The notes: a model not told the origin generated them from the sequence alone. A stretch of 64,000 nt of DNA from Parashewanella spongiae (GCF_004358345.1 NZ_CP037952.1:1550001-1614000), one strand, 5' to 3'. Counted from the first letter of the stretch, positions 35,747-45,859 are shown. Translations and numbers: made by a program.

Positions 35747-36634
35747 ATGAAAATAGACATTGATGCATTTCATGTTATGCAAATTATTGTAGATGAAGGA
35801 AGCTTTGCTAAAGCGGCTGAAAAGCTACACAAAGCTCAGTCAGCCGTGAGCTATCAAATCAAAAAGCTTGAAACGCATCTTGGTGTTCAATTATTCAATC
35901 GCGATCAATATAGAGCTCAATTAACGCCACAAGGAAGTGTGATCTTAAAAGAAGGGCAAAAATTGCTGCAACAGCTCTCAGGTATTGAAAGAGTCGCTAA
36001 TCGTTTCAGTGATGATTGGGAACCCAGTCTCGAACTTGTTATCGATGGTGCTCTACCAATGGATCCCATTATGAATGCACTAAAACGGATGACCGAGCAC
36101 AATATCCCCACAAAAGTTCAGCTCAATACAGAGTTCTTGGGTGGCGTTCAGCATCGGTTTGAACGTGATAATGCCGATTTGATGTTGGTGAAAGATTATC
36201 GAACAGGGCCAAATTATACGCCTATAGCGCTACCTACAATAACGAATATTTTAGTTACTTCAAATCAACACCCTTTGGCTAGCAAGAAACAAGTAGAGCT
36301 CTATGAACTGCAAAAGCATGTTGAACTGACCATTGAAGATTCCGCACCAAAGAATAACCTTAAAGATGAAATGCAATTTGGCGGTGATAAAGTGTTTTAC
36401 CTTTCAGGATTTCGTATTAAGCGAGATGCACTTGAACGAGGACTCGGTTTCGGGTGGTTGCCCGATTTTTTAGTCCAACCTTATTTAGATGCGGGGAAGT
36501 TAGTCGAAGTGGATTTTGTTGGTGGTAGCCGTTACACCTTCACCCCTCAGTTAGTATCGTCCCTTCAACGTCCATTAGGTCGAGCGGGTAAGTTATTTAC
36601 CGATCTGATTTTAGAAGAGTTCTTGCAATCGTAA
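35747..36634 (+). CDS. LysR-family transcriptional regulator
   Basis: 295 residues from ATG 35747, preferred over GTG 35738 and ATG 35741 because AGG lies at normal spacing. DNA-binding domain at 1-60 (MKIDIDAFHVMQIIVDEGSFAKAAEKLHKAQSAVSYQIKKLE), followed by the periplasmic-binding-like effector domain to the end. It faces hmgA across 143 bases, so it most likely controls the hmgA-hpd operon in response to an aromatic intermediate; this is inferred from arrangement. The next gene on the same strand is 55 bases downstream. No substrate-specific residue could be recognised. Confidence 0.87.
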   Translation: MKIDIDAFHVMQIIVDEGSFAKAAEKLHKAQSAVSYQIKKLETHLGVQLFNRDQYRAQLTPQGSVILKEGQKLLQQLSGIERVANRFSDDWEPSLELVIDGALPMDPIMNALKRMTEHNIPTKVQLNTEFLGGVQHRFERDNADLMLVKDYRTGPNYTPIALPTITNILVTSNQHPLASKKQVELYELQKHVELTIEDSAPKNNLKDEMQFGGDKVFYLSGFRIKRDALERGLGFGWLPDFLVQPYLDAGKLVEVDFVGGSRYTFTPQLVSSLQRPLGRAGKLFTDLILEEFLQS

Positions 36635-36689
36635 CAGTTTTTATCGTAGTTTATTCTGATTGAATAGCGACCAACCAAAGGAAATGACA

Positions 36690-37484
36690 ATGAGTCGACA
36701 AAGTCACGAAGTGGATTATGAAATTAAAGGGCATGATATGCAGCTGGTGGAAGTGGAGCTGGATCCACAAGAAACTGTAGTGGCAGAAGCAGGGGCGATG
36801 ACTTATATGGAGGAAGACATCGCCTTTGAAGCAAAGATGGGTGATGGTTCAGAACCAGACGCAGGTTTCTTTGGCAAATTAATGAGTGCAGGAAAACGTG
36901 CCATATCGGGTGAAAGTGTGTTTATGACGCATTTTACCAACAATGGTTTCACTAAAAGACGAGTAGCCTTTGCCGCGCCTTATCCCGGAACGATTTTAGC
37001 CATTGACTTAGCACAATGCGGCGGTGAGCTAATTTGTCAGAAAGACAGTTTCCTTGCCGCAGCGATGGGAACGAAAGTAAGCACACGATTTAACCGTAAA
37101 CTAGGTGCTGGCTTCTTTGGTGGAGAAGGTTTTATCCTTCAAAGTTTACAAGGTGATGGTATGGCATTTATACATGCGGGCGGCACCTTAATAAAGAAAG
37201 AACTCAATGGTGAAACATTACGTGTCGATACAGGGTGTATCGCGGCATTCACTCCAGGAATTGATTATGATATAGAGCGAGCTGGCTCAATGAAGTCAAT
37301 GTTCTTTGGCGGCGAAGGACTGTTTTTAGCGACCCTTTCAGGTCATGGAAGTGTGTGGCTGCAAAGTTTGCCGTTTTCAAGAATGGCAGATCGTATTATC
37401 GCAAATGCACCTTCTTCTGGTGGTAGTAGTCAGGGAGAAGGATCGGTGTTAGGCAGCATTGGTCGTATGATTGATGGTCGTTAA
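36690..37484 (+). CDS. AIM24/TIGR00266 family protein
   Basis: 264 residues from ATG 36690, preferred because AAGGA lies at good spacing; an open frame extends upstream to a TTG at 36660 and is not chosen. A conserved family of unknown biochemistry found in bacteria and mitochondria (AIM24). Glycine-rich beta-strand repeats such as [36 protein letters not shown] and [16 protein letters not shown] are visible, typical of a three-fold beta-helical fold. No signal peptide. A Gly/Ser-rich tail ends the protein. It is followed 41 bases later by a sodium/carboxylate transporter. Confidence 0.85.
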   Translation: MSRQSHEVDYEIKGHDMQLVEVELDPQETVVAEAGAMTYMEEDIAFEAKMGDGSEPDAGFFGKLMSAGKRAISGESVFMTHFTNNGFTKRRVAFAAPYPGTILAIDLAQCGGELICQKDSFLAAAMGTKVSTRFNRKLGAGFFGGEGFILQSLQGDGMAFIHAGGTLIKKELNGETLRVDTGCIAAFTPGIDYDIERAGSMKSMFFGGEGLFLATLSGHGSVWLQSLPFSRMADRIIANAPSSGGSSQGEGSVLGSIGRMIDGR

Positions 37485-37525
37485 TCGATCAAAATACTCA
37501 CAATTCACTAAATAATAACAATAAT

Positions 37526-38902
37526 ATGAAATTAACTCGACAACACTTTATTTTTCTCGGCCCATTATTTTCATGGGCTTTTTACTTTTTCCTCATATCG
37601 ATGGGTTTGGATTCAGATCCGGCCATCACCGCAGGTATTACTTTATTGACCGTAATATGGTGGGTGACAGAAGCAATACCCATTCCCGCAACTTCTCTGG
37701 TTCCTTTTGTTTTGCTGCCATTGTTTGGAATAGTCGATCACAAAGGAGTGGCTGCGTCATTTGGTAGCCACGTTATCATACTGTTAATGGCGGCGTTCAT
37801 GTTGTCAAAAGCATTGGAGAAAAGTGGTGTCCATCAAAGGCTTGCCGTTTACATGGTAAAGTTTGTGGGAGTGAGTAGCGCTAAAAGACTCGTATTTGGT
37901 TTTATGTTGGCGACAGCTTTTTTAAGCATGTGGATATCGAATACTGCCGCTACGCTGATAATGTTACCTATTGCTCTAGCTATTTTAAATGGAGTTAATA
38001 ACCCCAAACTGAGTATCGCACTTATTTTAGGCATCGCCTATGCCGCGAGTACAGGTGGAATCGCGACACCTATAGGTACACCACCCAATGTAATATTTAT
38101 GGGAATTTATGAACAACATACAGGAGAGACATTCAATTTTGAAGATTGGATGAAAATTGGTGTGCCAATTGTTTTGGTGGCAATTCCGTTAATGGCATTG
38201 TGGCTTACCCGTGGTATTAAATTAACAGATAAAATTATTCTTCCTGAACAAGGAGTTTGGAGAAGCGAAGAGACACGAACTTTAATCATTTTCGGGTTAA
38301 CCGTTTTGGCTTGGGTAACGAGGCATGCACCTTTTGGCGGTTGGTCTGACGCTTTAGATATTGATCTTGCTGGCGACAGTACAGTAGCACTCACTTCTGT
38401 TGTAGTAATGTTTTTAGTGTCAAATGGCAAAGGCGGTCGAATTCTCAATTGGGAGAGCGCAAAGGACATTCCATGGGGGATGTTGTTGCTATTTGCTGGT
38501 GGTATTGCGCTTGCTAAAGGAATGTCGGCTTCAGGTTTAAGCAACATGTTAGGTGAGTGGTTATCGTCCATGTCCTACATTTCAATTTTTGCACTGGTAT
38601 TACTGATATGTATTGTAGTGGTGTATTTAACTGAAATTACCAGTAATACGGCCACGGCCACATTATTGATGCCTATTTTGGCTGCGGCAGCATCAGGCGT
38701 AGGTGTTATGCCTGAAGTTCTTATGATCCCCGCGGCAATGGTGGCAAGTTGTGCCTATATGCTTCCGGTTGCAACGGCACCGAATGCCATAGTTTATGGA
38801 GCAGGAAAAGTTGCTATTGCCGATATGGTGCGAGAAGGGGCGAGTTTAAGTTTATTTATGGCACTACTTATCGGTTGTTTTTGCTATATTTTATTAACTT
38901 AG
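37526..38902 (+). CDS. SLC13/DASS-family sodium-coupled carboxylate transporter
   Basis: 458 residues, an inner-membrane importer with 11-12 hydrophobic segments. Two SNT motifs, SNTAATLIMLP near 145 and SNTATATLLMP near 375, form the sodium and substrate site of the divalent-anion sodium symporters. TEAIPIPATSLVPF at about 55 and ATPIGTPPNVIFMGIYEQ also fit the family. The substrate is probably a C4 dicarboxylate, but related members carry citrate, sulfate or other anions, so the substrate is uncertain. The ATG has no clear ribosome binding site. It lies 41 bases after the AIM24 gene. Confidence 0.87.
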   Translation: MKLTRQHFIFLGPLFSWAFYFFLISMGLDSDPAITAGITLLTVIWWVTEAIPIPATSLVPFVLLPLFGIVDHKGVAASFGSHVIILLMAAFMLSKALEKSGVHQRLAVYMVKFVGVSSAKRLVFGFMLATAFLSMWISNTAATLIMLPIALAILNGVNNPKLSIALILGIAYAASTGGIATPIGTPPNVIFMGIYEQHTGETFNFEDWMKIGVPIVLVAIPLMALWLTRGIKLTDKIILPEQGVWRSEETRTLIIFGLTVLAWVTRHAPFGGWSDALDIDLAGDSTVALTSVVVMFLVSNGKGGRILNWESAKDIPWGMLLLFAGGIALAKGMSASGLSNMLGEWLSSMSYISIFALVLLICIVVVYLTEITSNTATATLLMPILAAAASGVGVMPEVLMIPAAMVASCAYMLPVATAPNAIVYGAGKVAIADMVREGASLSLFMALLIGCFCYILLT

Positions 38903-38950
38903 CCTGAGCTTTGCGTAACAAAATTGATAAGAGTGCCTGTTTAATCACTC

Positions 38951-39174
38951 CGGGTTTAATTCCTCGCCCCTTGGGGAGAACTAACATAAAAGGTTTGTGT
39001 TTTGTCATAGCTGCGTAGGCTGGTATCCAGCGACTTTCACTAAACAAGCAAAAGGCGCTAGACTATCGACATAAAAAACTGTGGTTACTTCGTTTCCAAT
39101 CTTCGCTGGAGTGACGATAACGTTAAACGATACCTCGCTGCTCATCTAGGGCGGGGTGATTCATTCAACAAATA
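38951..39174 (-). repeat. Decayed element family A copy 4 inside a repeat family E copy
   Basis: The 495-base gap 38903-39397 carries two segments that also occur together at 55137-55220: TTAATTCCTCGCCCC...ACTAAC at about 38956-38985 and GATACCTCG...GGGCGGGGTGATTCATT at about 39139-39174. Between them lies a decayed family A copy (about 39000-39120, core 39065-39098) on the minus strand. This looks like insertion of A into an E sequence. No gene is seen in the gap. Confidence 0.5.
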
Positions 39175-39397
39175 GTATAATTTTACTAATTGCGGATATA
39201 CTTATTTCTATAAGTAAAAATTAAAAACGTATTGGCTTTCCAATTTCATCTCGAACATCTCTTCTTAAACATTTATCTGAACACCACCTTACTTTAACCG
39301 AGGTAATCTTTAATTTACTTGCAGCCCCAAATGGCAATGTGTTTATTTGTACAGGTGTCATATGAGCAAGGAGGCGCCAACTTTGTGAGGTGCAGCC

Positions 39398-41431
39398 ATG
39401 TTACCCGTTCCAACGAGCCTACCATGGAAAGCTTACCCAGGAATGAACTGCACTGCTGAAGATGCGTCAGCAGAAAGTGAGCCAGCAAGAGAGAAGCTCT
39501 TAAAGCATACAGGGAGTTATGGCGCTACAGAACAAGCTTCACCCACTGTTACTATTAAAGTGACAGCTCCGACATCAAAAACTCGCGTTGTGGCGAGCCG
39601 ATTGATCGACTTCAATCACCTTCAAATTCCACTCCCTGAATTAAATAAAAACTTACTCGAAGAAATCGAATCAGAAAAAAACGAAGCAATAGATCAAGCT
39701 AAAAAAGAAAGTGAAGAAGCTAAACAAGCAGGGATTCAGCTTGCTAAAAAGAATTTTTTTATAAAACTAGTCGGTTCAATCATTGCTTTGGGGGCTTTAG
39801 CACTAGCTATAGGGCTTGCAGTACCTACAGGCGGTGCATCAATTGCCGTTGCGGGTATTTTAGGTGTGGTATTCGTGTTATCGGTTTCTGATACGTTTTG
39901 CTCATTTATTGACTGGCGGCAGAAAGTGAATGGAAAGGAAGGACTGCCAATGGAAGGTGACTTCATTGGTAACTTAGTTTTTGGAGCCTTGAGGTGTTCG
40001 AAGTTAAGCGACAAGAAAAAAACGACTATTGCTCGGTGGGTGTCTGTGGTAACTACACTGGGGCTTTCTGTCGGCTTGTTATGGACGGAAAGTATTAGCC
40101 CAAAGAAATTTTTAAAACCTTCAACAGTCATAGAAAATGGCGGGAAATTAGTAGATAAAGCGACAGGAAAGTTGACAAAGTATGCTGATTTTTTGAACGC
40201 AAGCGAAGTTAAGCTTAGAGAAGAAGAAAGTGAAGCTGATATAGCAAATCGTGAAGCGAAAATTAGAACACAAGGTTTTGCAGATATTTTTAAATTGAAT
40301 GAATTAAGGGGGGAAGCGAATCAAGTGCTTTCAGAAAAGCTAGAGAGTAGAACATTAGAAGCAAGAAAGCAGCAAAGAGCTAAAGCTCAAGAGTTTGCAA
40401 AAGTAAAAATGTTTAATCAGCAACTTGAGACCGCTGTATCTGAGTTACCTAAGCAATATCAATCGTTCATTTCAGAGTTTGATGAATTAAAAAAAGCATC
40501 TGAAATTAAAGCAGTGAGTAAACAGCCTACAGCCACTTTAAGTCCATTCACACCTTCAAAAGTAAAGTTGGAACCTGCTAATGATGAGATAGCGGATAAT
40601 ATTTTGAAAACATCGCAAACCGCAGTTGAAACGGCAAAAAAATCAATAGAAGATTTAAAACAATATGAAATTCGCGCAGCCAAAAGAGTATTTATCGGAA
40701 AGTGCTTAAAAGGGTTTTTTTCATTACTTGGTATTGGTGGAGCTATTGCAGTAACAACCTTGTCTGGCGGAACGGGTGGACTGTTACTGGTCTTGATGAC
40801 GGGTAATTCAGTATTAGCATTTTCAGATGCGATAGCGGCTTATCAAGAGTGGCAAAATAAAGTTCATGGTCGACCTGAATTACCACTAAAGACCGATGGT
40901 GCAGGAAATGCATTTTACAGGTTATTAAGCAAGACGAGTATGAGTGAAGCTAATTCCTTGAAGTGGGCCAAAAGGCTTTCAACAGGGCTGCATTTATTGC
41001 TTTCAGCAGGTTCAGCATTTCCTAAGACGGGAGAAGTAGGCAAGGGGATAGAAGAAGCCAAAAAGTTGCTTAACCCGCTTTGTGAAGGTATTGCAAAAGA
41101 GCAAAAAGAACATGAAAATGAGGAGCTAGAAGATGTAAAACTTCAAAGTGATTTAGCGCTTCTTTCAAGAGATCTCGCTTCTGAGCAAGTCTATGATTTG
41201 CAAATCGTGCAAGGGTTTAGCCGAACTCGAGAAACCTACATTAGAAAATGTAACGAGCTACGTATGCGTAGAATTGCACTTGAATTAAATAAGTATAAAA
41301 GTGAAATAGCCAAAGCCAATAGATTTAAGGAAAATGCTTTAGCTTTGCTATCTCAGTTACCTCCAGATGTCTCTGCAACTATTGATAAGTTAAAGGCACA
41401 GACGCAAAAAATGGCAAAAAGAGTGGCTTAA
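39398..41431 (+). CDS. Orphan membrane protein with an internal duplication
   Basis: 677 residues, function not recognised. Two similar modules can be read. Each has a charged coiled helix, a hydrophobic hairpin, then an aromatic linker and a second hydrophobic stretch. First: hydrophobic 124-170, then IDWRQKVNGKEGLPMEGDF at about 172-190. Second: hydrophobic about 430-470, then YQEWQNKVHGRPELP at about 481-495. The unit repeats about 310 residues apart. The first 60 residues are Ser/Thr/Ala-rich with no signal peptide. The membrane hairpins without a signal peptide recall pore-forming or translocon-type effectors, but this is inference. AGG lies at fair spacing before the ATG. Confidence 0.72.
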   Translation: MLPVPTSLPWKAYPGMNCTAEDASAESEPAREKLLKHTGSYGATEQASPTVTIKVTAPTSKTRVVASRLIDFNHLQIPLPELNKNLLEEIESEKNEAIDQAKKESEEAKQAGIQLAKKNFFIKLVGSIIALGALALAIGLAVPTGGASIAVAGILGVVFVLSVSDTFCSFIDWRQKVNGKEGLPMEGDFIGNLVFGALRCSKLSDKKKTTIARWVSVVTTLGLSVGLLWTESISPKKFLKPSTVIENGGKLVDKATGKLTKYADFLNASEVKLREEESEADIANREAKIRTQGFADIFKLNELRGEANQVLSEKLESRTLEARKQQRAKAQEFAKVKMFNQQLETAVSELPKQYQSFISEFDELKKASEIKAVSKQPTATLSPFTPSKVKLEPANDEIADNILKTSQTAVETAKKSIEDLKQYEIRAAKRVFIGKCLKGFFSLLGIGGAIAVTTLSGGTGGLLLVLMTGNSVLAFSDAIAAYQEWQNKVHGRPELPLKTDGAGNAFYRLLSKTSMSEANSLKWAKRLSTGLHLLLSAGSAFPKTGEVGKGIEEAKKLLNPLCEGIAKEQKEHENEELEDVKLQSDLALLSRDLASEQVYDLQIVQGFSRTRETYIRKCNELRMRRIALELNKYKSEIAKANRFKENALALLSQLPPDVSATIDKLKAQTQKMAKRVA

Positions 41432-41456
41432 TTTTATTGACTGGTTATTCGAGCAT

Positions 41457-42137
41457 TTATTCTTGCTCTGTGGTGCTAGAAGCCCACTCTAAAAATGCTT
41501 CTTTTGTTTTTTTATCAGCCTGCTGCCACCAGTATTCCAACATTTTTTTTGCCTGAACGGTTTCACTGTCTGTTGTTACGATGTGCTTAGATGTGGATGC
41601 TTTCGTAGAGTGAACAATAGATGATTCGTTTGGGCTTGATAATCGCGTTTTTTGAGCGATGAAATCTCTAAAATTTTGATGGGTACTACCGTGAACAACT
41701 TGAGATAAAAAACCACTTTCTTTAACTTGAATTTGCGTTATTTTATATTGAGTTTCACCGTCATTTCGGCTAATGACAATCTTGGGTTTTTGTGCATAAC
41801 GCTCAGGATCATTTGAAATGAGATCACTATCGCTTTTAAGTTGGAATAAATCATCACCATCAATGAAAATGCTGATTATAAATGGAGCGGATTTTACAAA
41901 TTTATGGCTGTCTGAAAAGTCATCGACAATGAGTTCATTATATCTAAGAGCAATATTGTGCATTCCATTAGTTAACGGAATGCTTGATGTTCGGCTAAAT
42001 AAGCCAGACTTAATTGTAGTTCCATCTGCAGCTAGAAACTCAAAGGAATCAGGAATGCTGAGCTGAGCAGCAAAGCTGCTAAATGAACTCATGAACACAG
42101 TGAACATTGGAATAATTACTTTAGTGAGTTTAGTCAT
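41457..42137 (-). CDS. DUF2057 (YccT/CsgI-like) exported protein
   Basis: 226 residues with a signal peptide (VIIPMFTVFMSSFSSFAAQ). The body fits DUF2057: LSIPDSFEFLAADGTTIKSG, LTNGMHNIALRYNELIVDDF and the FIISIFIDGDDLFQL strand. E. coli YccT (CsgI) is a periplasmic member that inhibits curli assembly, but whether this protein shares that role is unknown. The last ~60 residues are helical and polar (KKMLEYWWQQADKKTKEAFLEWAS), typical of the longer Shewanella and Vibrio forms. AGGA precedes the ATG. It lies 8 bases after the end of priC on the same strand. Confidence 0.82.
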   Translation of the reverse strand: MTKLTKVIIPMFTVFMSSFSSFAAQLSIPDSFEFLAADGTTIKSGLFSRTSSIPLTNGMHNIALRYNELIVDDFSDSHKFVKSAPFIISIFIDGDDLFQLKSDSDLISNDPERYAQKPKIVISRNDGETQYKITQIQVKESGFLSQVVHGSTHQNFRDFIAQKTRLSSPNESSIVHSTKASTSKHIVTTDSETVQAKKMLEYWWQQADKKTKEAFLEWASSTTEQE

Positions 42138-42145
42138 TTTGTTTC

Positions 42146-42823
42146 CTAGCGATTATTTTTGTAATTAGGTCGTTCAAGCATTTGAATACGCTCTTCAATA
42201 TAACTAATGGCTTGACGACATTTCCCAAGCCGTTTATGCATGGAGAGTATTTCATTTTGTAATTTTAGTTTGTCACGGCTTAAGCAGCTTTCTAATTTTA
42301 AATCTAATTCATGTATTCTCTGCTCAAATTTTGATACCCAATTTAAATGTTTATTGAGTTCTTCGTACAGTTGATGGCTACTTTGCATGACGTTACTGGC
42401 AATCCATTCAAAACCACTTTTTTGGTGGTTTTTTTTCTGGCGTGAAAGGTAACGAGCGCGTGCACTGGCTTTTTGTTGACGAACTGATTTTAAGTTGAGG
42501 TCGGTCGTATTTAATGCACGCTTAACAGCTGAAAACTGATCTTGAATACGCAAACAACTTGTTTCGATTACCTCGGTGGTTAAACCAACTTTAATTCTTT
42601 TTTCTAACTGCGTAATGCCTTTTCTTATCTGGTTAATACAAGGGCCCAATTGAGCACCTGTTTGGATAAATAAACTCTCATTGAAACGGTCAACGTTTTG
42701 TAGAAGTGTTTTTTGACCTTTTGCTAGGGCTGAGTCGTGCTGTAAAACTTCTTGTTCTAGCTTTTCTAAGTGACGTTTTAATAGACTTAAAGATTCGGTG
42801 AGTCTCAAAACCATGCACTCCAT
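42146..42823 (-). CDS. priC: Primosomal replication protein PriC (N'')
   Basis: 225 residues. PriC helps reload the replicative helicase at stalled forks. The C-terminal segment LGKCRQAISYIEERIQMLER is the family's most conserved part, and QKKNHQKSGFEWIASNV matches the RYQRRIQHQDFE-type core. The protein is helical and basic, as expected. The first ATG overlaps the end of the TSUP permease gene by 19 bases; a second ATG three codons in is possible. It is a little longer than the 175-residue E. coli protein because of extra N-terminal helical sequence. Confidence 0.8.
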   Translation of the reverse strand: MECMVLRLTESLSLLKRHLEKLEQEVLQHDSALAKGQKTLLQNVDRFNESLFIQTGAQLGPCINQIRKGITQLEKRIKVGLTTEVIETSCLRIQDQFSAVKRALNTTDLNLKSVRQQKASARARYLSRQKKNHQKSGFEWIASNVMQSSHQLYEELNKHLNWVSKFEQRIHELDLKLESCLSRDKLKLQNEILSMHKRLGKCRQAISYIEERIQMLERPNYKNNR

Positions 42824-43578
42824 GCAAGATGTATCGACATAATGATCACGACACAGATAAAGATAGGTTTTATAAAAGGTGAGCCAAATCGAATAGCGAA
42901 ATGAGCGCCAATAAAAGATCCTAACATCATGAACATACCCATGGCTAACCCGATGGTAAAATTGACCTTACTCTGAAATAAAAATATCAGTAATGCCGTC
43001 AAATTACTGATCAAAGTCATGGAACGAGCAAGAGCACAACTATTGAGAAGAGGTAATTGAAAAAGCTTAGAGGATGAAATTGTCCAAAACGCACCAATGC
43101 CAGGTCCCGCAAAACCATCATATCCTCCCCAGAAAAAACCTGTTAACCATTGATAAAGTTTGTTGGGTTTAGATTGTGGTACTTGAGTGTTTTTACAGCC
43201 AATGGCGTTCGGATTTAATGCTGTATAAAGCGCAACAGCAATGATCATAATGGGCAACATCTTAACTAACCAGTCATTATCTATCATTAAAACAATAGTG
43301 CTGCCAAGTACTGCACCTAAAAAGGTCGCTATTGCGCAATGGTACCAAAGGGTTGGTGAAAAAAATTGTTGTCTGAAGTAAGTCATCGCTGACGTAAAAG
43401 AACTGAAGCAAGCGGCTAATTTGTTTGTGCCAAGTGCCATATGAGGAGGGATACCCATCGATAATAACGCCGGTATAGACAGCAATCCACCTCCTCCGAC
43501 TACAGCATCGATAAACCCAGCACTGACACCGACAGTGAGTAAACTGAGCCACTGACTTGTTTCTAACAACATAAGCAT
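42805..43578 (-). CDS. TSUP (TauE/SafE) family permease
   Basis: 257 residues, an inner-membrane protein with seven to eight hydrophobic segments. Members move sulfur-containing anions such as sulfite or sulfoacetate. The motif VGGGGLLSIPALLSMGIPPHMALGTNKLAA at about 27-55 and YDGFAGPGIGAFWTISSSKLF are the two half-family signatures. The substrate is not defined by the neighbours, which are priC and the DinG helicase. It overlaps priC, so they are co-transcribed. A second start three codons in is possible. Confidence 0.85.
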   Translation of the reverse strand: MLMLLETSQWLSLLTVGVSAGFIDAVVGGGGLLSIPALLSMGIPPHMALGTNKLAACFSSFTSAMTYFRQQFFSPTLWYHCAIATFLGAVLGSTIVLMIDNDWLVKMLPIMIIAVALYTALNPNAIGCKNTQVPQSKPNKLYQWLTGFFWGGYDGFAGPGIGAFWTISSSKLFQLPLLNSCALARSMTLISNLTALLIFLFQSKVNFTIGLAMGMFMMLGSFIGAHFAIRFGSPFIKPIFICVVIIMSIHLAWSAWF

Positions 43579-43678
43579 TTACTTCTAGAAAGTGCAATTC
43601 GCTTCATTGAATGAAATGATCCGTTTAAATTTTAAAAGATTCGTTAATTCATTTTAAACATAAATTGGTTCGACTGCA

Positions 43679-45751
43679 TTATTCAATGACTTTGCGAAAG
43701 GGCGGTAATGCATCAATTAGTGATTTACCATATCGTTTGGTTATTAGACGCCTATCCAAAATAGCGACTCGTCCATAATCTTGTTCCTTACGCAGTAATC
43801 GACCACAACTTTGTATTAGCTTTCTCGAAGCGTCAGGTACGGTGAGCTGCATGAAGGGATTACCACCTTTGAGTTTTATATATTCAGCGTGAGCTTGTTC
43901 AACTGGTGAGGTTGGTACCGCGAAAGGCAATTTAGTCACTATAAGGTTGGTTAAATAGTCACCGGGTAAATCTAAACCTTCTGAAAAGCTACCAGTACCA
44001 AATATCACACTTGGTAGCTGATCATCACAACGTTCAGTATGAGTCTTTAATAACTGTTGCCGAGGCTGTGTACCTTGAACCAGTATAGGGACTTTAACTT
44101 TTGATTCTACAAGCTCAAGGGTTTTATCCATTTGCCAATAAGATGCAAATAGCACTAATGTGGCCATTTCACCTTCGATAAGTTTAATTATTTTTTCAGC
44201 AAGCTCTTCAGTGAATAAATCGTGAGTGGGTTCAGTCTTCATATGTGGAATAAATAAGGTGCCGTTATTCTCATAATCAAAAGGTGATTGAAGCGCTAAA
44301 TAGCGACTACCATCTTGCAAGGATAATCCAACTTGATGGCAAAAATGGTCAAATTTATTTAAGGCCCTGAGTGTTGCACTACAGAGCACAACACCTGCCG
44401 CTTTTTGCCACAACATGTGCTCAAGCATAAATCCAACTTCGATGGGAGAAGCTTGCAATAGATAATCAGTTTGCTTTCCTGTTAATAGCTCAATCCATCT
44501 AGCAGAAGGAGCGCCTTTTGCGCTGTCCTCTTTCGCTATAGACTTCCAAAGTTTGGCTGTATTTTCTAATCGTTGAAGCATAAACCCTGCTTCAGTCACG
44601 AGTTGCTCGGCTTGATGTTTAGGAATATCACCATCTTTTATTGCTTCACTCAAAATAGACTGAATTTTCCCTAACTGTTTGACTGCTGAATTTGAGGATG
44701 ACGTGAGATTTTCAGCTGGGATCACCAAACTTTGAGGGATTTTGCCGTGTTCGAAGCGCCAGCGAGATTCAGGGTTATCGAATTGCTTGAGTTGTGTGTC
44801 AAGAAATTGAGCAACCAAATTAGAGGCGCTGACCATTTCAGAAATATGATCCATGATGTTTTGTGCAGGACTAATTATCTGATCGCTTTTAATTTGATTT
44901 TGTAATTTGGAAACCGTTTTATTCAGTTTTTCTAACCAATCTATGGTGCCCCTTAACGTGGCTTGGGCACTGGAAAAGTCACGAGCAACAAGGGGAAGGT
45001 GATGTGCTTCATCAATGACATAATAAGCTTCTTCAGGATCAGGCAAAATAACACCGCCACCCAATTCTAAATCAGCAAACAATAAACTGTGGTTTACTAT
45101 CAGTACATCCCACGTATCCATTTCATCACGTGCGCCATGAAAAGGGCATAATCTGTGGGCAGCTACTTGACGATGGCATGAGTGTTTATCGGAAGATATT
45201 TGTTGCCATAGATGGTCAGGGATTGGTTTCGTGAGGGTGTCTATTTCACCATTCCATTTACCTTCATGAAAATCTTTAAGTAAGCTTTGTAGCAAATCGA
45301 TTTGGCTTTGATCTGGTTTTGTTTGCCACATCGCAACTTGAGCACCAGAATCAGAGCCAATCATCATTTCTAATTTTGATAAGCATACATATCGCTGCCT
45401 ACCTTTTACTAAGCCAAATTTAAAATTTAGTTCTGACTGAGCTAAAAAGAATGGCAAATCCTTATGCAAAAGCTGTTCTTGAAGGGCCACGGTTGCCGTA
45501 GCAATGACGACTTTTTTCTTTTGTACCAAACCTAGTGGAATGGTACCTAATAAATAGGATAACGACTTGCCAATGCCTGTACCTGCTTCAACAACAACGA
45601 TCCGACGATGTTTGTCATACTCACCAGCCAAGGTTTTTGAAATCTCAGCCACCATATAATTTTGCTCTCGGCGAGACACAAAATTAGGTAAAGCTGCTGC
45701 TATGTCTTTATAAATAGCGCGGATTTGAGTTTTAACTTTGTCAGCAAGCAT
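43679..45751 (-). CDS. dinG: ATP-dependent DNA helicase DinG
   Basis: 690 residues, an XPD-like 5'-3' helicase that acts on R-loops and forks. Walker A is EAGTGIGKSLSYLLG near 60. The iron-sulfur cluster region lies between the two helicase motifs, with cysteines in RYVCLSKLEMM, SCHRQ and RLCPFHG. DEAHHLP is the Walker B (DEAH) motif near 247. LLFASYWQMDKTL and GSFSEGLDLPG near the C-terminal end are the second RecA-like domain. The length is near E. coli DinG (716). The ATG lacks a strong ribosome binding site. No SOS box was identified. Confidence 0.92.
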   Translation of the reverse strand: MLADKVKTQIRAIYKDIAAALPNFVSRREQNYMVAEISKTLAGEYDKHRRIVVVEAGTGIGKSLSYLLGTIPLGLVQKKKVVIATATVALQEQLLHKDLPFFLAQSELNFKFGLVKGRQRYVCLSKLEMMIGSDSGAQVAMWQTKPDQSQIDLLQSLLKDFHEGKWNGEIDTLTKPIPDHLWQQISSDKHSCHRQVAAHRLCPFHGARDEMDTWDVLIVNHSLLFADLELGGGVILPDPEEAYYVIDEAHHLPLVARDFSSAQATLRGTIDWLEKLNKTVSKLQNQIKSDQIISPAQNIMDHISEMVSASNLVAQFLDTQLKQFDNPESRWRFEHGKIPQSLVIPAENLTSSSNSAVKQLGKIQSILSEAIKDGDIPKHQAEQLVTEAGFMLQRLENTAKLWKSIAKEDSAKGAPSARWIELLTGKQTDYLLQASPIEVGFMLEHMLWQKAAGVVLCSATLRALNKFDHFCHQVGLSLQDGSRYLALQSPFDYENNGTLFIPHMKTEPTHDLFTEELAEKIIKLIEGEMATLVLFASYWQMDKTLELVESKVKVPILVQGTQPRQQLLKTHTERCDDQLPSVIFGTGSFSEGLDLPGDYLTNLIVTKLPFAVPTSPVEQAHAEYIKLKGGNPFMQLTVPDASRKLIQSCGRLLRKEQDYGRVAILDRRLITKRYGKSLIDALPPFRKVIE

Positions 45752-45859
45752 AAAAAGTCGGTATCATGGCATAGAGTATAGCTGTATATAATAACAGGCT
45801 TAACGGAGTGGGTGTACAAAATATTCCAGTGTTAACAATGTCAAAATGTTAATAACTAA

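Noticed and set aside
35604-35768. Longer N-terminus for homogentisate dioxygenase
   Set aside because: The extra 55 residues are not family-like and run over the LysR promoter region. The ATG at 35603 has a ribosome binding site and the standard N-terminus.
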